25,802 bases of DNA from Sporolactobacillus pectinivorans. GTDB taxonomy: Bacteria; Bacillota; Bacilli; Bacillales; Sporolactobacillaceae. Under the pieces are notes generated by a model. It was not told the DNA's origin. It searched no databases and saw only the letters and a program-made list of their open reading frames with translations. Below, piece after piece: positions 1 through 7,990 of this stretch; positions within the stretch are counted from its first letter, which is position 1; each line of letters opens with the position of its first letter. The stretch lies in assembly GCF_002802965.1 (NCBI RefSeq), contig NZ_NXGA01000001.1, positions 2,335,965-2,361,766 on the forward strand, given 5' to 3'. Position numbers and translations under genes: made by a program.

Positions 1-13
1 TTTTTATGCTTCT

Positions 14-505
14 TCAGATCATTTTAGAAAGATGCACGCGTTTATTGACAGCATAGAAAACAAACGCCCCAATCAGCATGACAATGAATTCCCCCGCCGC
101 GATTGTCAGCCAGTTAATAAAGAATGGCACTTTACCCGCCACGCCGGCAAGGCTCAATTCCCATGCAATGATGCACATCATGAAAGTGAAGGATCCAATA
201 TTGATCGCCATTCTCGCTTTGATACTCTTCACAAATTTTGAACAGATTATCGTGATCAGCAAAGAAAGAATCGACTGACACGTGCCGAACACCAGATCGA
301 AAGCCATCATCGGTGAAAAAAGATTGGCAATAAAAACACCGCAGACAATACCGATAAAATATTTTTTATTAAAAACGATCAAGTGATTCAGCATTTCCGA
401 GATACGGAACTGCAGAGCATAAAAAGCAATCGGCTGGACAATCAGTGTCAGCACAACGTAAACCGCGGCGACAATGGCATTCACCGCAATGAATCTGAGC
501 TTCAT
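14..505 (-). CDS. queT: QueT-family queuosine precursor transporter
   Basis: Small integral membrane protein of about 163 residues, expected to import a queuosine precursor (preQ0/preQ1) for tRNA modification. What is seen: a hydrophobic protein with roughly five to six membrane segments, starting MKLRFIAVNAIVAAVYVVLT, and a conserved-looking stretch around QFRISEMLNHLIVF and GIVCGVFIANLFSP, which I recognise as the QueT family. The start is the ATG at 505 because AGGAGG lies 7 nt upstream. An upstream in-frame ATG at 577 lies before the riboswitch aptamer and is not credible. The gene has its own promoter and is preceded by a preQ1-I riboswitch whose tail contains the ribosome site, which independently supports the substrate. 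Family assignment is firm; the exact substrate is inferred. Confidence 0.9.
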   Translation of the reverse strand: MKLRFIAVNAIVAAVYVVLTLIVQPIAFYALQFRISEMLNHLIVFNKKYFIGIVCGVFIANLFSPMMAFDLVFGTCQSILSLLITIICSKFVKSIKARMAINIGSFTFMMCIIAWELSLAGVAGKVPFFINWLTIAAGEFIVMLIGAFVFYAVNKRVHLSKMI

Positions 506-510
506 ACAAA

Positions 511-557
511 ACTCCTCCTTAGTTTTTTGATAGACGTGGGATGGTTTCGAACCACGT
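511..557 (-). promoter_or_regulatory. preQ1-I riboswitch controlling queT
   Basis: Reading the minus strand, ACGTGG (557-552) pairs with CCACGT (539-534) around the 12-nt loop TTCGAAACCATC. The A-rich tail CTATCAAAAAACTAAGGAGG follows and includes the Shine-Dalgarno sequence. The GGTTC entry to the loop, the compact stem and the AAAAAACTAAGG tail match the preQ1 class I pattern. The loop CC could pair with the GG of AAGG to form the H-type pseudoknot, which would hide the ribosome site, so control is probably translational. The fit with a downstream queT is strong mutual support. Confidence 0.87.
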
Positions 558-580
558 GAGCTCACTGCCCAAACCATTCT

Positions 581-608
581 AGTTTATAGCAGTGAAATAA
601 AAAGTCAA
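581..608 (-). promoter_or_regulatory. candidate sigma-A promoter of queT
   Basis: TTGACT (608-603) and TAAACT (586-581) are separated by 16 nt on the minus strand, placing the transcript start a short way upstream of the preQ1 aptamer. It lies just after the terminator of the preceding gene. The -10 is only a fair match, so this is a moderate call. Confidence 0.5.
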
Positions 609-612
609 TATT

Positions 613-643
613 AAAAAGCCCGGATCCTGCTGGGGATCCGAGC
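613..643 (-). terminator. intrinsic terminator after the YugP-type protease gene
   Basis: On the minus strand GCTCGGATCC (643-634) pairs with GGATCCGGGC (627-618), ten pairs including one G-U, with a six-base loop and then TTTTTA. It ends the upstream gene about 28 nt after its stop codon. Confidence 0.85.
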
Positions 644-670
644 TTCACGCATTAAAAAGATCTGATAAAA

Positions 671-1354
671 TCAGTTCTCGCGATTGTTCGCCATAACAAT
701 CATCAGAATAAAGCGGACAAGTTCCAAAGCAGACACGAGCGCAGCGGCAACATAAGTCATTGCAGCTGCGGAGAGCACTCTCTTTGCACCCTTCCGCTCA
801 TCTTCCTGTACAATTCCCAAAGTCACGATCTGTTTTAAAGCTCGTCCTGAAGCATCAAATTCAACCGGCAAAGTCACGATTTGAAAAAGAACTGCTGCTG
901 CAAAGAAAAGTACACCAAGAATTGCAAGCTGCATTGCACCAAAAATAAATCCGGCAATAATCAAAAGGTAGGACAGATTTGAGCCCAAATTGGCGACCGG
1001 CACCAACGAACTCCTGATGCGCATAAACGTGTAATCTTTGTCATCCTGGATCGCGTGGCCGACCTCATGAGCTGCAACGGCCGTACCGGCTATTGAAGCC
1101 CCATGGTAAATATCTGTTGAAAGGTTGACCGTTTTATCGCGAGGATCATAATGATCGGTCAGTGATCCCTGAACCTCGCGAACCGCTACGTCATAAAGTC
1201 CGTTTTCGTCAAGAATTTTTCTTGCCGTCTGCGCTCCGGTCATCCCTGTGGAATTTTCCACTTCTGCATATTTAGAATACGTCGACTTAACTCGCATTTG
1301 TGCCCACAGAGGGATCAGCAGTAAAACTGCCATGTAAATCAAATATTGTATCAT
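671..1354 (-). CDS. YugP-type membrane zinc metallopeptidase
   Basis: Protein of 227 residues with a hydrophobic N-terminal segment, a HEVGH zinc-protease motif (HExxH, near residues 96-100) in the context AVAAHEVGHAIQ, and two or three hydrophobic segments towards the C terminus. This matches the neutral zinc metallopeptidase family that includes B. subtilis YugP. Its substrate is unknown to me. The ATG at 1354 has GGGGGAG about 8 nt upstream; an in-frame GTG at 1381 lacks a good ribosome site. It has its own near-consensus promoter and its own terminator, so it is a single-gene unit between ypjB and queT. In B. subtilis, as I recall, yugP is not next to ypjB, so the position is a local rearrangement or lineage-specific order. 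Confidence 0.88.
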   Translation of the reverse strand: MIQYLIYMAVLLLIPLWAQMRVKSTYSKYAEVENSTGMTGAQTARKILDENGLYDVAVREVQGSLTDHYDPRDKTVNLSTDIYHGASIAGTAVAAHEVGHAIQDDKDYTFMRIRSSLVPVANLGSNLSYLLIIAGFIFGAMQLAILGVLFFAAAVLFQIVTLPVEFDASGRALKQIVTLGIVQEDERKGAKRVLSAAAMTYVAAALVSALELVRFILMIVMANNREN

Positions 1355-1384
1355 GCACACTCCCCCATGAATTCTATACACTAA

Positions 1385-1413
1385 ATTTTAGTAAGACTTT
1401 TCGTCTTTGTCAA
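1385..1413 (-). promoter_or_regulatory. sigma-A promoter of the YugP-type protease gene
   Basis: TTGACA (1413-1408), a 17-nt spacer and TAAAAT (1390-1385), close to the full consensus. The spacer contains a small inverted repeat, AAGAC-gaaaa-GTCTT, which could be an operator or chance. It lies between the ypjB stop and the protease start. Confidence 0.8.
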
Positions 1414-1434
1414 AAAAATTCACCGATATGTCAT

Positions 1435-2220
1435 TTAATGAAAACCCTTCATGTAGGTAAACTTTCTACCGGAATATTTTCTCCAAGAAACATAAATCAA
1501 TGTGAGGAATAAGCACCCTCCGATAACTGTTACTGCCGGAACGAAATTATTTTTTTCTCCAATGGATTTCGGATCAAATAACTGAATCAGTTCAGCATTG
1601 ATTAAATTCAGCTGTGCGATCCGATCTGTTTTTTTAACGGCCGCAAGCCGATTATTTTCAAGCATCGCGACTGTCCGATCGACCAATTGTACTTGATCAA
1701 CTGGTCCATCAATGACCAGAGAAGGATAGATCACCGCATATTGATCGAGAAAGTTATTCAACTGGCTCTGAAAGGTGAGCTGATCCTGATTTTCAATCGC
1801 CTTTTTCATTGTCTCAACAGGTGCAAGAACCTGCTCTTGCATATCTTTCCACAACGGAGACCCTCCGCCGGTCAATGCATCGACACATAACCGAAGTGAA
1901 AGCGCCGCTTCATTCATCGCGTGACTGTCAGCATCGGCATTCAATTGGAGCTGAAGCTGAAGCGATTCAGTATCAACAGTGCGCCAGTCCGTTTCTGAAT
2001 AGGCACCTCTCGACTGTTCCCATTCTTTGTTGAATGACGACAGCAAACTTTTCGCCGCGTCTATCTGATTTGCACCGGTGTATTGCATAATATTATCAGT
2101 AAGATTTGTAAGCTCTTCACTTCGGGTGACATGGCTTCCTAAATTATCAGCATGTCCGATTGAAGGCCATGTAACAAGTAATATTAGAAAAAGGGCAGCA
2201 ATTAAAAGTCCGAACTTCAC
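1435..2220 (-). CDS. ypjB: sporulation protein YpjB
   Basis: Protein of 261 residues with an N-terminal signal peptide (MKFGLLIAALFLILLVTWPS, likely cleaved after GHA), a mostly helical extracytoplasmic domain and one C-terminal membrane segment near residues 223-245 followed by a short basic tail. This architecture and its position after ypiA-ypiB identify it as YpjB, a sporulation-linked protein of unknown biochemical role. It begins with GTG at 2220 behind a GGGGG-type ribosome site 7 nt upstream. In B. subtilis ypiF, qcrABC and ypjA lie between ypiB and ypjB; here none is present. The upstream gap has a short palindrome and a weak sigma-E-like promoter. Confidence 0.85.
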   Translation of the reverse strand: MKFGLLIAALFLILLVTWPSIGHADNLGSHVTRSEELTNLTDNIMQYTGANQIDAAKSLLSSFNKEWEQSRGAYSETDWRTVDTESLQLQLQLNADADSHAMNEAALSLRLCVDALTGGGSPLWKDMQEQVLAPVETMKKAIENQDQLTFQSQLNNFLDQYAVIYPSLVIDGPVDQVQLVDRTVAMLENNRLAAVKKTDRIAQLNLINAELIQLFDPKSIGEKNNFVPAVTVIGGCLFLTLIYVSWRKYSGRKFTYMKGFH

Positions 2221-2245
2221 GGCACGTCCCCCTCTGATTTTCTAG

Positions 2246-2262
2246 TACACTATATGAGTGTA
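2246..2262 (-). promoter_or_regulatory. palindrome and possible sporulation promoter upstream of ypjB
   Basis: TACACT-atatg-AGTGTA is a perfect 6-bp inverted repeat 26 bp upstream of the ypjB start. On the minus strand the same bases contain CATATAGT (2256-2249), a partial match to a sigma-E -10 (CATACAnT), with the weak -35-like GTCTACT about 14 nt before it. The palindrome also loosely resembles an NrdR box but is one base too short. Function is uncertain. Confidence 0.3.
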
Positions 2263-2370
2263 ACAATCAGAGTAGACCAACACCGCTAAAAGCAGAGGGC
2301 GGTTCGATCTTTAATTTTGTTTCTTCTGATCCCGTTTTGTCAGCCGATATTATGATATCTTGAGAAGCGT

Positions 2371-2925
2371 TTATTCGGTTGAGTTGCTTACTGCTCTCAA
2401 TAACTTAAGTTCTTCGGTCAATTGATAAAAGGAAGCTTCATCGCCTATATCAAGCGCATGATTGATTGCCTGTTTTAAACTTTTTTCTTTGTAAGCTCTT
2501 TCGGCTGCACCGGCGGCAGCTTCCGCTGCTTTGCCATAAGCCTGATGGACAATTTGGGCATATGACGGATTGTCTTCTAGAACAGAGAAATATTCTGGAC
2601 AGTCAGTAATCGATGGCAGGTTGACTTTGATATACACCGTTTTTTCCTGATTCAATCTCAAGTCGTGGAAAGCTTTTTCCGGATCGTCGGTGCGGACGGA
2701 GTTTTTAATATATTTGAACTCATCCGGAGTTTGCGGTGCAACATTAATTTCAATGGCTCTTTTGCAACCGCGTACATTATCGACAAAGTGTACAAGTCTG
2801 AGCATTTGTTCACTGCCCATCAGAAAGTTAAGAAGCCAGATTATCTCCCGATCATTAATCACATTCTGATTCAGTAACCATTTGATAAAGGATTTTTTCT
2901 GCACAGTCGACACTGTCTGTTCCAT
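2371..2925 (-). CDS. ypiB: YpiB, UPF0302-family protein
   Basis: Cytoplasmic protein of 184 residues, close to the B. subtilis YpiB length (about 179). The N-terminal KKSFIKWLLNQ, WLLNFLMGSEQMLRLVHFVD and CKRAIEI segments are what I recognise from the UPF0302 family. The C-terminal third is helical and charged, with an alanine-rich stretch. No catalytic motif is visible and I know no established function. ATG at 2925 has GGAGGG about 7 nt upstream. It follows ypiA with a 102-bp gap and no convincing terminator, so ypiA-ypiB may be co-transcribed. Confidence 0.87.
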   Translation of the reverse strand: MEQTVSTVQKKSFIKWLLNQNVINDREIIWLLNFLMGSEQMLRLVHFVDNVRGCKRAIEINVAPQTPDEFKYIKNSVRTDDPEKAFHDLRLNQEKTVYIKVNLPSITDCPEYFSVLEDNPSYAQIVHQAYGKAAEAAAGAAERAYKEKSLKQAINHALDIGDEASFYQLTEELKLLRAVSNSTE

Positions 2926-3027
2926 TCAGTCATCCCTCCTCTGGAATTCTTGATAAATTGATTTTTCTAAAGGGGTTCGAGAAGCCACCTTTTTGAACAG
3001 AATCTTATACTAAATATATTTCGCTTT

Positions 3028-4284
3028 CTACTCTCTATCATCCTGCCGCAACCGCTCAACAAATGATGCTAAATCTTGATTTTCCGGGCTGAGTCTTACC
3101 GCCTTCTCCAGCAATCGGAGCCCTTCTCCTGTTTTCCCCATTTCTCTTAAGTATTCGCCATACTCCTGAAGAAACTCTGGGTTTGCGGCAAATGCAGATG
3201 CGCAGCTCTCATAGCACTTCCCGGCTTCATTTAGCTGATCCGTACGATTTAGCGCCGTTGCCTTAAACCAAATCAGCATCGGATCGTCCAGCTCCTGGCT
3301 GTCAAGCAGCTTTATTATACCTGTATAATCCTCCTCCTGAGACTTAAGCTCAGCAAGCCGGGTAAGTGCTTCTGTACTCTCAGGATCCAGTTTATGCCAT
3401 TCTTCAAAGTATTGGCCTGCTTTTTTCGGCTGATTAACCTTCACTGCAAGTTCACCGGCCTCTTTATAAAGCCTATCATTGTATTCATCCTCTTCAAGAC
3501 CTGCTTCAATAATCCGCAGTGCATGATCAAGATCACCTTCATGTTCATAAGCATGAGCCAAAACCGGATACAGCGTGCTGTACCCGGGATCTAGATTTCT
3601 TAATTCTTCCAGTGAGCGGATGGCTGTTTTGTACTGCTCAATTCGGGTGGCAGTCACAGCATAACCAAACAAACCGTCCAGCGTTTTTTCCTTTTTCAAA
3701 CCCTTTCGGTAAACTTTAAGCGACTGTTCAAACTCTCCGCAGAGGCTGAGTGCCTCTGCCAATTTCAAAGCGACGTTCTGATCCTCCAATGCGGGATCAT
3801 CCTCAATTTTACTGAGCAAATCTACTGCTTTCAGTGCCTGGCCGGTTGCAAGATAAAGCTCGCCAAGCGCCAGCATGAGCACGGGTTCATCGGGCGCAAT
3901 TTTCAGTGCGCCGATCAGCTTGTTTTCCGCCACCTCATCCAATCCTTCAAGCTGGTATAAGTCTGCAAGCATGACTTGAGCGCTTAAATAATTTTCATCA
4001 AGAACATGTATCTGGAGCAGATAGTCAATTGCCCTGTTTTCTTCTTTTTTGTCAATCAAAAGGTCAGAAATCTGAAGCAAAAGCCCGCTGTCATTTGGAT
4101 ATCGACCCAGGAGTGCTTTATATACATGTTCTGCCTCATCCAGAAAACCATATTGCTGATAGACTGAAGCCGCACCAAATAATAGTTCGTCATCGGCATG
4201 GCGAATTAGCTCACCAAGCATTTTAAGCCCATCTTCTGTCTGGCCGCTTTCAAGCAATGCATTAACTGTTTCCAAATCGTTCAT
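3028..4284 (-). CDS. ypiA: TPR-repeat protein YpiA
   Basis: Cytoplasmic protein of 418 residues made almost entirely of tetratricopeptide-like helix pairs. TPR signatures such as ALGELYLATGQALKAVDLL, LAHAYEHEGDLDHALRIIEA and EYGEYLREMGKTGEGLRLLE recur at about 34-residue spacing through the length. Its size matches B. subtilis YpiA, which lies at the end of the aromatic supraoperon. TPR folds mediate protein-protein contact; no partner is evident. The ATG at 4284 is preferred because GGAGG lies 7 nt upstream; an adjacent TTG at 4287 would also be in frame. In B. subtilis hisC, tyrA and aroE separate trpA from ypiA; here ypiA follows trpA after 228 bp and appears to have its own promoter. Confidence 0.87.
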   Translation of the reverse strand: MNDLETVNALLESGQTEDGLKMLGELIRHADDELLFGAASVYQQYGFLDEAEHVYKALLGRYPNDSGLLLQISDLLIDKKEENRAIDYLLQIHVLDENYLSAQVMLADLYQLEGLDEVAENKLIGALKIAPDEPVLMLALGELYLATGQALKAVDLLSKIEDDPALEDQNVALKLAEALSLCGEFEQSLKVYRKGLKKEKTLDGLFGYAVTATRIEQYKTAIRSLEELRNLDPGYSTLYPVLAHAYEHEGDLDHALRIIEAGLEEDEYNDRLYKEAGELAVKVNQPKKAGQYFEEWHKLDPESTEALTRLAELKSQEEDYTGIIKLLDSQELDDPMLIWFKATALNRTDQLNEAGKCYESCASAFAANPEFLQEYGEYLREMGKTGEGLRLLEKAVRLSPENQDLASFVERLRQDDRE

Positions 4285-4342
4285 CAAACTACCTCCAAGA
4301 TTACTGATCGTGCTCTATGTACACCCTTATTCATCTAATCTA

Positions 4343-4371
4343 ATCTTAGCCAAGTTAGAGCATAACATCAA
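4343..4371 (-). promoter_or_regulatory. candidate sigma-A promoter of ypiA-ypiB
   Basis: TTGATG (4371-4366), 17-nt spacer and TAAGAT (4348-4343), just after the trpA terminator and about 59 bp upstream of the ypiA start. It is a reasonable but not perfect match. Confidence 0.5.
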
Positions 4372-4384
4372 TAAATAAGAAAAT

Positions 4385-4414
4385 ACAAACAAGCTCTGCA
4401 CACCTGCACAGAGC
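4385..4414 (-). terminator. intrinsic terminator after trpA
   Basis: GCTCTG (4414-4409) pairs with CAGAGC (4398-4393) around a 10-nt loop, followed by TTGTTTGTATTTTC. The stem is only six pairs and the U-tract is interrupted, so it may be leaky. Nearer trpA, CCGGT/ACCGG around 4480-4495 could form a second small hairpin without a U-tract. Confidence 0.55.
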
Positions 4415-4512
4415 AATAAAATGTTATTTGGAAAATCAAGTATCCGCCGCAATCACCTATTTGCCCATTCCATGATTCCGGTGGCAGCCGACCGGCAACA
4501 TTCAGTACGGAT

Positions 4513-5334
4513 TCAGCTATTTTCGACCTTCTGATCCAGCAACTTATCTTCCAGCATTCTCCGAATCTCTGCCAGAGCTTTCGGACGTGTTTCGGGATCG
4601 GTCAGACGAGCGGTTCTGTCTGCAATCATTGAAACAATCGCGCTTCCGACAATGAATCCGTCGGCATGCCCGCTGAGCTCATCCACCTGATCACGGGAAG
4701 AGATACCGAATCCGACAGCGATGGGAAGCCTACAAACAGTGCGCACCCGGTCAAGAAATGAGAAGACAGCCGGATGAAATTTTTTGCGGACGCCTGTAAC
4801 TCCGAGCGATGAGACACAGTACAGGAAACCCTGTGCCGAAGATGCGATCACTTTAAGTCTTTGCTCCGATGTCGTCGGCGCCACAAGCGAGATCAAACTT
4901 ACATTGTGCAGATGGCATGCCTGCTCCAGTTCACGGCTCTCCTCAAAGGGCAGATCCGGCACGAGCAGTCCATCGATCTCGTTTTCAGCCGCTTCACGGA
5001 AAAATTTTTCCTGGCCCATTTGTAGCAGCGGGTTGAAATATGTAAAGATAATTACAGGAAGTTTCATGCCCCTCGAGCGCATTTTTCCAACCATGCGCAG
5101 TGCCTGAAGCAGTGTCATTCCTTTTTTCAATGCCCGCTGGGAAGCCTTTTGAATGACCGTTCCATCTGCAAGAGGATCGGAATAGGGAATACCCAGTTCC
5201 AATGCGCTTGCCCCGGCCGATTGCAGCATCTTGGCCAGTTCCATCGTGGCATCTTCTGTCGGGTCACCGGCAGTAATAAACGGAATAAACATCATTCCAC
5301 GTTCTTTATTTACAAACTCTGTCATTCGGCTCAT
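4513..5334 (-). CDS. trpA: tryptophan synthase alpha chain
   Basis: Protein of 273 residues that cleaves indole-3-glycerol phosphate to indole and glyceraldehyde 3-phosphate within the alpha2-beta2 tryptophan synthase complex. A TIM barrel is expected. The family motif [14 protein letters not shown] holds the catalytic Glu (residue 46) and Asp (residue 57), and the phosphate-binding region [10 protein letters not shown] and GFIVGSAIV is intact. The ATG at 5334 overlaps the trpB stop by 4 nt (ATGA), with GGAGG about 10 nt upstream, giving translational coupling to its partner subunit. It is the last gene of the trp operon here and is followed by a weak terminator rather than by hisC. Confidence 0.97.
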   Translation of the reverse strand: MSRMTEFVNKERGMMFIPFITAGDPTEDATMELAKMLQSAGASALELGIPYSDPLADGTVIQKASQRALKKGMTLLQALRMVGKMRSRGMKLPVIIFTYFNPLLQMGQEKFFREAAENEIDGLLVPDLPFEESRELEQACHLHNVSLISLVAPTTSEQRLKVIASSAQGFLYCVSSLGVTGVRKKFHPAVFSFLDRVRTVCRLPIAVGFGISSRDQVDELSGHADGFIVGSAIVSMIADRTARLTDPETRPKALAEIRRMLEDKLLDQKVENS

Positions 5335-6569
5335 TGTTCGCTGCCTCCTTCATTCCCCTTACTGTCTGCCAAATAATTCATAACGGTACGGACGTCTTTG
5401 TCGCCCCTGCCGGAAAGGTTGACGAGCAGCGACTGATCCGGGCGCATTTTTTTTGCCTTTTTCATCGCCAGAGCCAGTCCGTGCGCGCTTTCAAGCGCCG
5501 GAAGAATACCTTCGAGCCGGTTCAGGGCCATCAGCGCATCGACTGCTTCCGCATCGGTGATTGCTTCATAATGCGCGCGCCCACTTTTCGCCAGATGTGC
5601 ATGTTCCGGGCCGATTCCAGGATAGTCAAGTCCGGCAGAAATGGAATAGGGAGCAATAATCTGTCCGTTCGGATCCTGTATCAGATAAGTCATCGCTCCA
5701 TGGATCACACCGAGACGCCCTTTGGTCAAAGTAGCGGCATGCAAAGCGGTATCTGTTCCCTTGCCGCCTGCTTCGGCTCCGTACAGAACGACGGGATCTT
5801 TCAAGAAAGCAGTGAACAGACCCATTGCATTGCTGCCACCGCCAACGCACGCACAGGCGGCTTCCGGAAGTTTTCCGGTCATTTCAATCATTTGTTTTCT
5901 TGCTTCGTCACCAATGATCCGCTGAAAATCGCGAACGATCATCGGGTAGGGATGCGGCCCGACCACCGATCCATCGACATAAGCGGTATCTTCAACATTA
6001 GCTGCCCAATAGCGGAGTGCCTCGTTGATTGCGTCTTTCAGCGTCCCGTTTCCACCTGACACCGGTATGACCTCCGCACCCAGCAGTTTCATGCGAAATA
6101 CATTAAGCGCCTGCCTCTCAACGTCGACCTTACCCATAAAAACCTTGCATGGCATGCCGAAATAAGCAGCGACTGTTGCGGTCGCCACGCCGTGCTGCCC
6201 GGCTCCCGTCTCGGCGATCATCTTTTTTTTGCCCATCCGTTTGGCAAGCAATGCCTGCCCGACGGCATTGTTGATCTTATGCGCACCGGTATGATTCAAG
6301 TCTTCGCGCTTTAGATAAATCTGCGCTCCGCCGATTTCTCTGCTGAGCCGCCCGCAATGTGTCACGGGCGTCGGACGTCCAGAGTAATCTTGAAGAATGC
6401 GGTGATATTCTTTAAGAAATGATTCATCCTGCATCGCTTCCGTAAATCCCTTCTCCAGTTCGAGCAATGCATGCATCAGTGTTTCCGGAACATATTGCCC
6501 GCCGAATTCACCATAGCGTCCTTTCCGGTCTGATTTTCCGATCTTGTCAATTTGTGGTTGTTTGATCAT
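5331..6569 (-). CDS. trpB: tryptophan synthase beta chain
   Basis: Pyridoxal-phosphate enzyme of 412 residues that condenses indole with serine to make tryptophan. The PLP lysine is Lys98 in HTGAHKINN. Other family landmarks are [15 protein letters not shown] at the N terminus, the [10 protein letters not shown] substrate loop and the glycine-rich phosphate-binding [10 protein letters not shown]. It is of normal length and belongs to the standard TrpB1 type that pairs with TrpA. The ATG start lies inside the 3' end of trpF (23-nt overlap), so it is translationally linked to both neighbours. No anomaly was seen. Confidence 0.98.
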   Translation of the reverse strand: MIKQPQIDKIGKSDRKGRYGEFGGQYVPETLMHALLELEKGFTEAMQDESFLKEYHRILQDYSGRPTPVTHCGRLSREIGGAQIYLKREDLNHTGAHKINNAVGQALLAKRMGKKKMIAETGAGQHGVATATVAAYFGMPCKVFMGKVDVERQALNVFRMKLLGAEVIPVSGGNGTLKDAINEALRYWAANVEDTAYVDGSVVGPHPYPMIVRDFQRIIGDEARKQMIEMTGKLPEAACACVGGGSNAMGLFTAFLKDPVVLYGAEAGGKGTDTALHAATLTKGRLGVIHGAMTYLIQDPNGQIIAPYSISAGLDYPGIGPEHAHLAKSGRAHYEAITDAEAVDALMALNRLEGILPALESAHGLALAMKKAKKMRPDQSLLVNLSGRGDKDVRTVMNYLADSKGNEGGSEQ

Positions 6570-7212
6570 TTATCCCCAACACCTTTGCTTCAATTTTCTG
6601 AATCTGTTTCCCGCTCTTGTGAAAATCTGTTTCTATTCCCGAAGAAATATCAATCCCGATGGGTTTATAGTGAAGCAGACTGTCGATATTTTCTGGTCTG
6701 ATTCCACCTGCGATCAGGCAATCGACCCGCTGATGTCCGGCCTCGTCTACGTATTGCGGTACGCTGCTCCAGTCAAAGGAAATGCCCGTACCACCCAGAT
6801 GTCCGCTGATCTTCGTATCGATGACAAATCCATCGGCAATCCCGCGAGAACGGCGCATTTCTTCCAGAGTGTCCCTGTCATGATGAAGCGCCTTCCACAC
6901 TTTCAGGCCGGTCAGCTGCTTGATTAAAGCCGTATCGCTAGGACTCTCGCTGCCATGGAGCTGTATTACATCCAGTGGAACTTTCCGGGCAACTGCTTCT
7001 ATGAATTCGGCTGAGTCATCGGCAAAGACGCCGACAATCTTTTTAGACTCATCCATTTCGCTCTGTTTCAGCCAATCCGCTACTTGTTCGGGTTTCACGG
7101 TTCTCCTGCTTTTACAGGTAAAAATAAAACCGATATAATCCGCATGGCTGTTTCGTGTAAGCTGTACATCCCGCAGCGAATGATTGCCGCAATATTTAAG
7201 CTTGGGATGCAT
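6547..7212 (-). CDS. trpF: phosphoribosylanthranilate isomerase
   Basis: TIM-barrel enzyme of 221 residues that converts N-(5-phosphoribosyl)anthranilate to the ribulose form (CdRP). The catalytic cysteine is Cys8 in LKYCGN (most family members read K-I-C-G) and the general-acid Asp is Asp132 in GFVIDTK. VIQLHG and [10 protein letters not shown] are the expected inner-strand motifs. The C-terminal phosphate site GIDISSGIE is intact. It overlaps trpC by 17 nt at its start and trpB by 23 nt at its end. It is stand-alone, not fused to trpC as in enteric bacteria, which is normal for Bacilli. Confidence 0.96.
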   Translation of the reverse strand: MHPKLKYCGNHSLRDVQLTRNSHADYIGFIFTCKSRRTVKPEQVADWLKQSEMDESKKIVGVFADDSAEFIEAVARKVPLDVIQLHGSESPSDTALIKQLTGLKVWKALHHDRDTLEEMRRSRGIADGFVIDTKISGHLGGTGISFDWSSVPQYVDEAGHQRVDCLIAGGIRPENIDSLLHYKPIGIDISSGIETDFHKSGKQIQKIEAKVLGINDQTTTN

Positions 7213-7990
7213 TTTCGCTCACTTCCTCGCCAAACATGGATCGAATTTTTTCCTGAACAGATGCGGCGCAGATCAATGCTTCGCCGACCAATGCCGCACT
7301 CACTCCAAGTTTTTTCAGATATCGGACGTCCGTTGCAGAATGAATGCCGGATTCGCTGACAAATAGCACATTATCGGGAATCATCTTCCGGATTGATGCA
7401 GTCAGATGAATATCCGTTTTAAACGTCTGCAGATCGCGGTTATTCGCACCCATAATTTCCGGAGTGAAAAGATTGAGAATGCCGTCTGCTTCCTCAATCC
7501 GGTGCACTTCGACCAATGCTTCCAGCCCTCTGGCCTGAGCGGCCAGATACAATTCGTGCAATCGATGCGGTTCCAGTGCCGCCGCAATCAGCAGGATCGC
7601 ATCCGCACCGACACGGGCAGCTTCTTCAATCTGGCGTTCATCAATAATAAAGTCTTTTCTAAGTAACGGCAGATCAACAGCTCGCTTGATTTCTACAAGG
7701 TTATCTATAGAACCGCGAAAATAAGTACGATCTGTTAGAACGCTGATCGCGTCTGCATTCGCTTCTTTATAGGCGGCCGCAATTTCCACGGGTTCGATCT
7801 TTTCTTTGAAAATGCCTTTGGACGGCGATGCCTGTTTCACTTCAGCAATCAATCCGAGTTCATGTTTCGGATGGCTCAGTGCGTGACGAAGTGAATGATG
7901 AAGCATTGAAGGACCCTTCTCAGGCATTCGGAAGACTTTCATTTCTTCTTCTTTTGTCTTAAGAATTTGATCAAGTATATTCTCAGGCAT
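7196..7990 (-). CDS. trpC: indole-3-glycerol phosphate synthase
   Basis: TIM-barrel enzyme of 264 residues that closes the indole ring from CdRP. Visible family motifs are LIAEVKQASPSKG (catalytic Glu50 and Lys52), LLRKDFIID with the second catalytic Lys, GANNRDL and VSESGI. The ATG at 7990 is chosen because the protein then starts MPENILDQILKTKEEE, as in other Bacilli, and an AAAGAGGAAG ribosome site lies upstream inside trpD. The longer reading from 8014 adds eight basic residues with no support. It overlaps the end of trpD by 8 nt. Confidence 0.97.
   Translation of the reverse strand: MPENILDQILKTKEEEMKVFRMPEKGPSMLHHSLRHALSHPKHELGLIAEVKQASPSKGIFKEKIEPVEIAAAYKEANADAISVLTDRTYFRGSIDNLVEIKRAVDLPLLRKDFIIDERQIEEAARVGADAILLIAAALEPHRLHELYLAAQARGLEALVEVHRIEEADGILNLFTPEIMGANNRDLQTFKTDIHLTASIRKMIPDNVLFVSESGIHSATDVRYLKKLGVSAALVGEALICAASVQEKIRSMFGEEVSENASQA

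Noticed and set aside
2246..2262. NrdR box upstream of ypjB
   Set aside because: NrdR boxes are 16 bp and usually in tandem before ribonucleotide reductase genes; this palindrome is one base short, single, and next to a sporulation gene.
4438..4512. A CCGGT/ACCGG hairpin just after trpA as a terminator
   Set aside because: The stem is five pairs and no U-tract follows; the GCTCTG/CAGAGC hairpin further on is the better candidate.
5334..6059. A 241-codon plus-strand open frame opposite trpB
   Set aside because: It is the antisense shadow of a well-conserved enzyme, Cys/Phe/His-rich in the way such shadows are, with no ribosome site or promoter.
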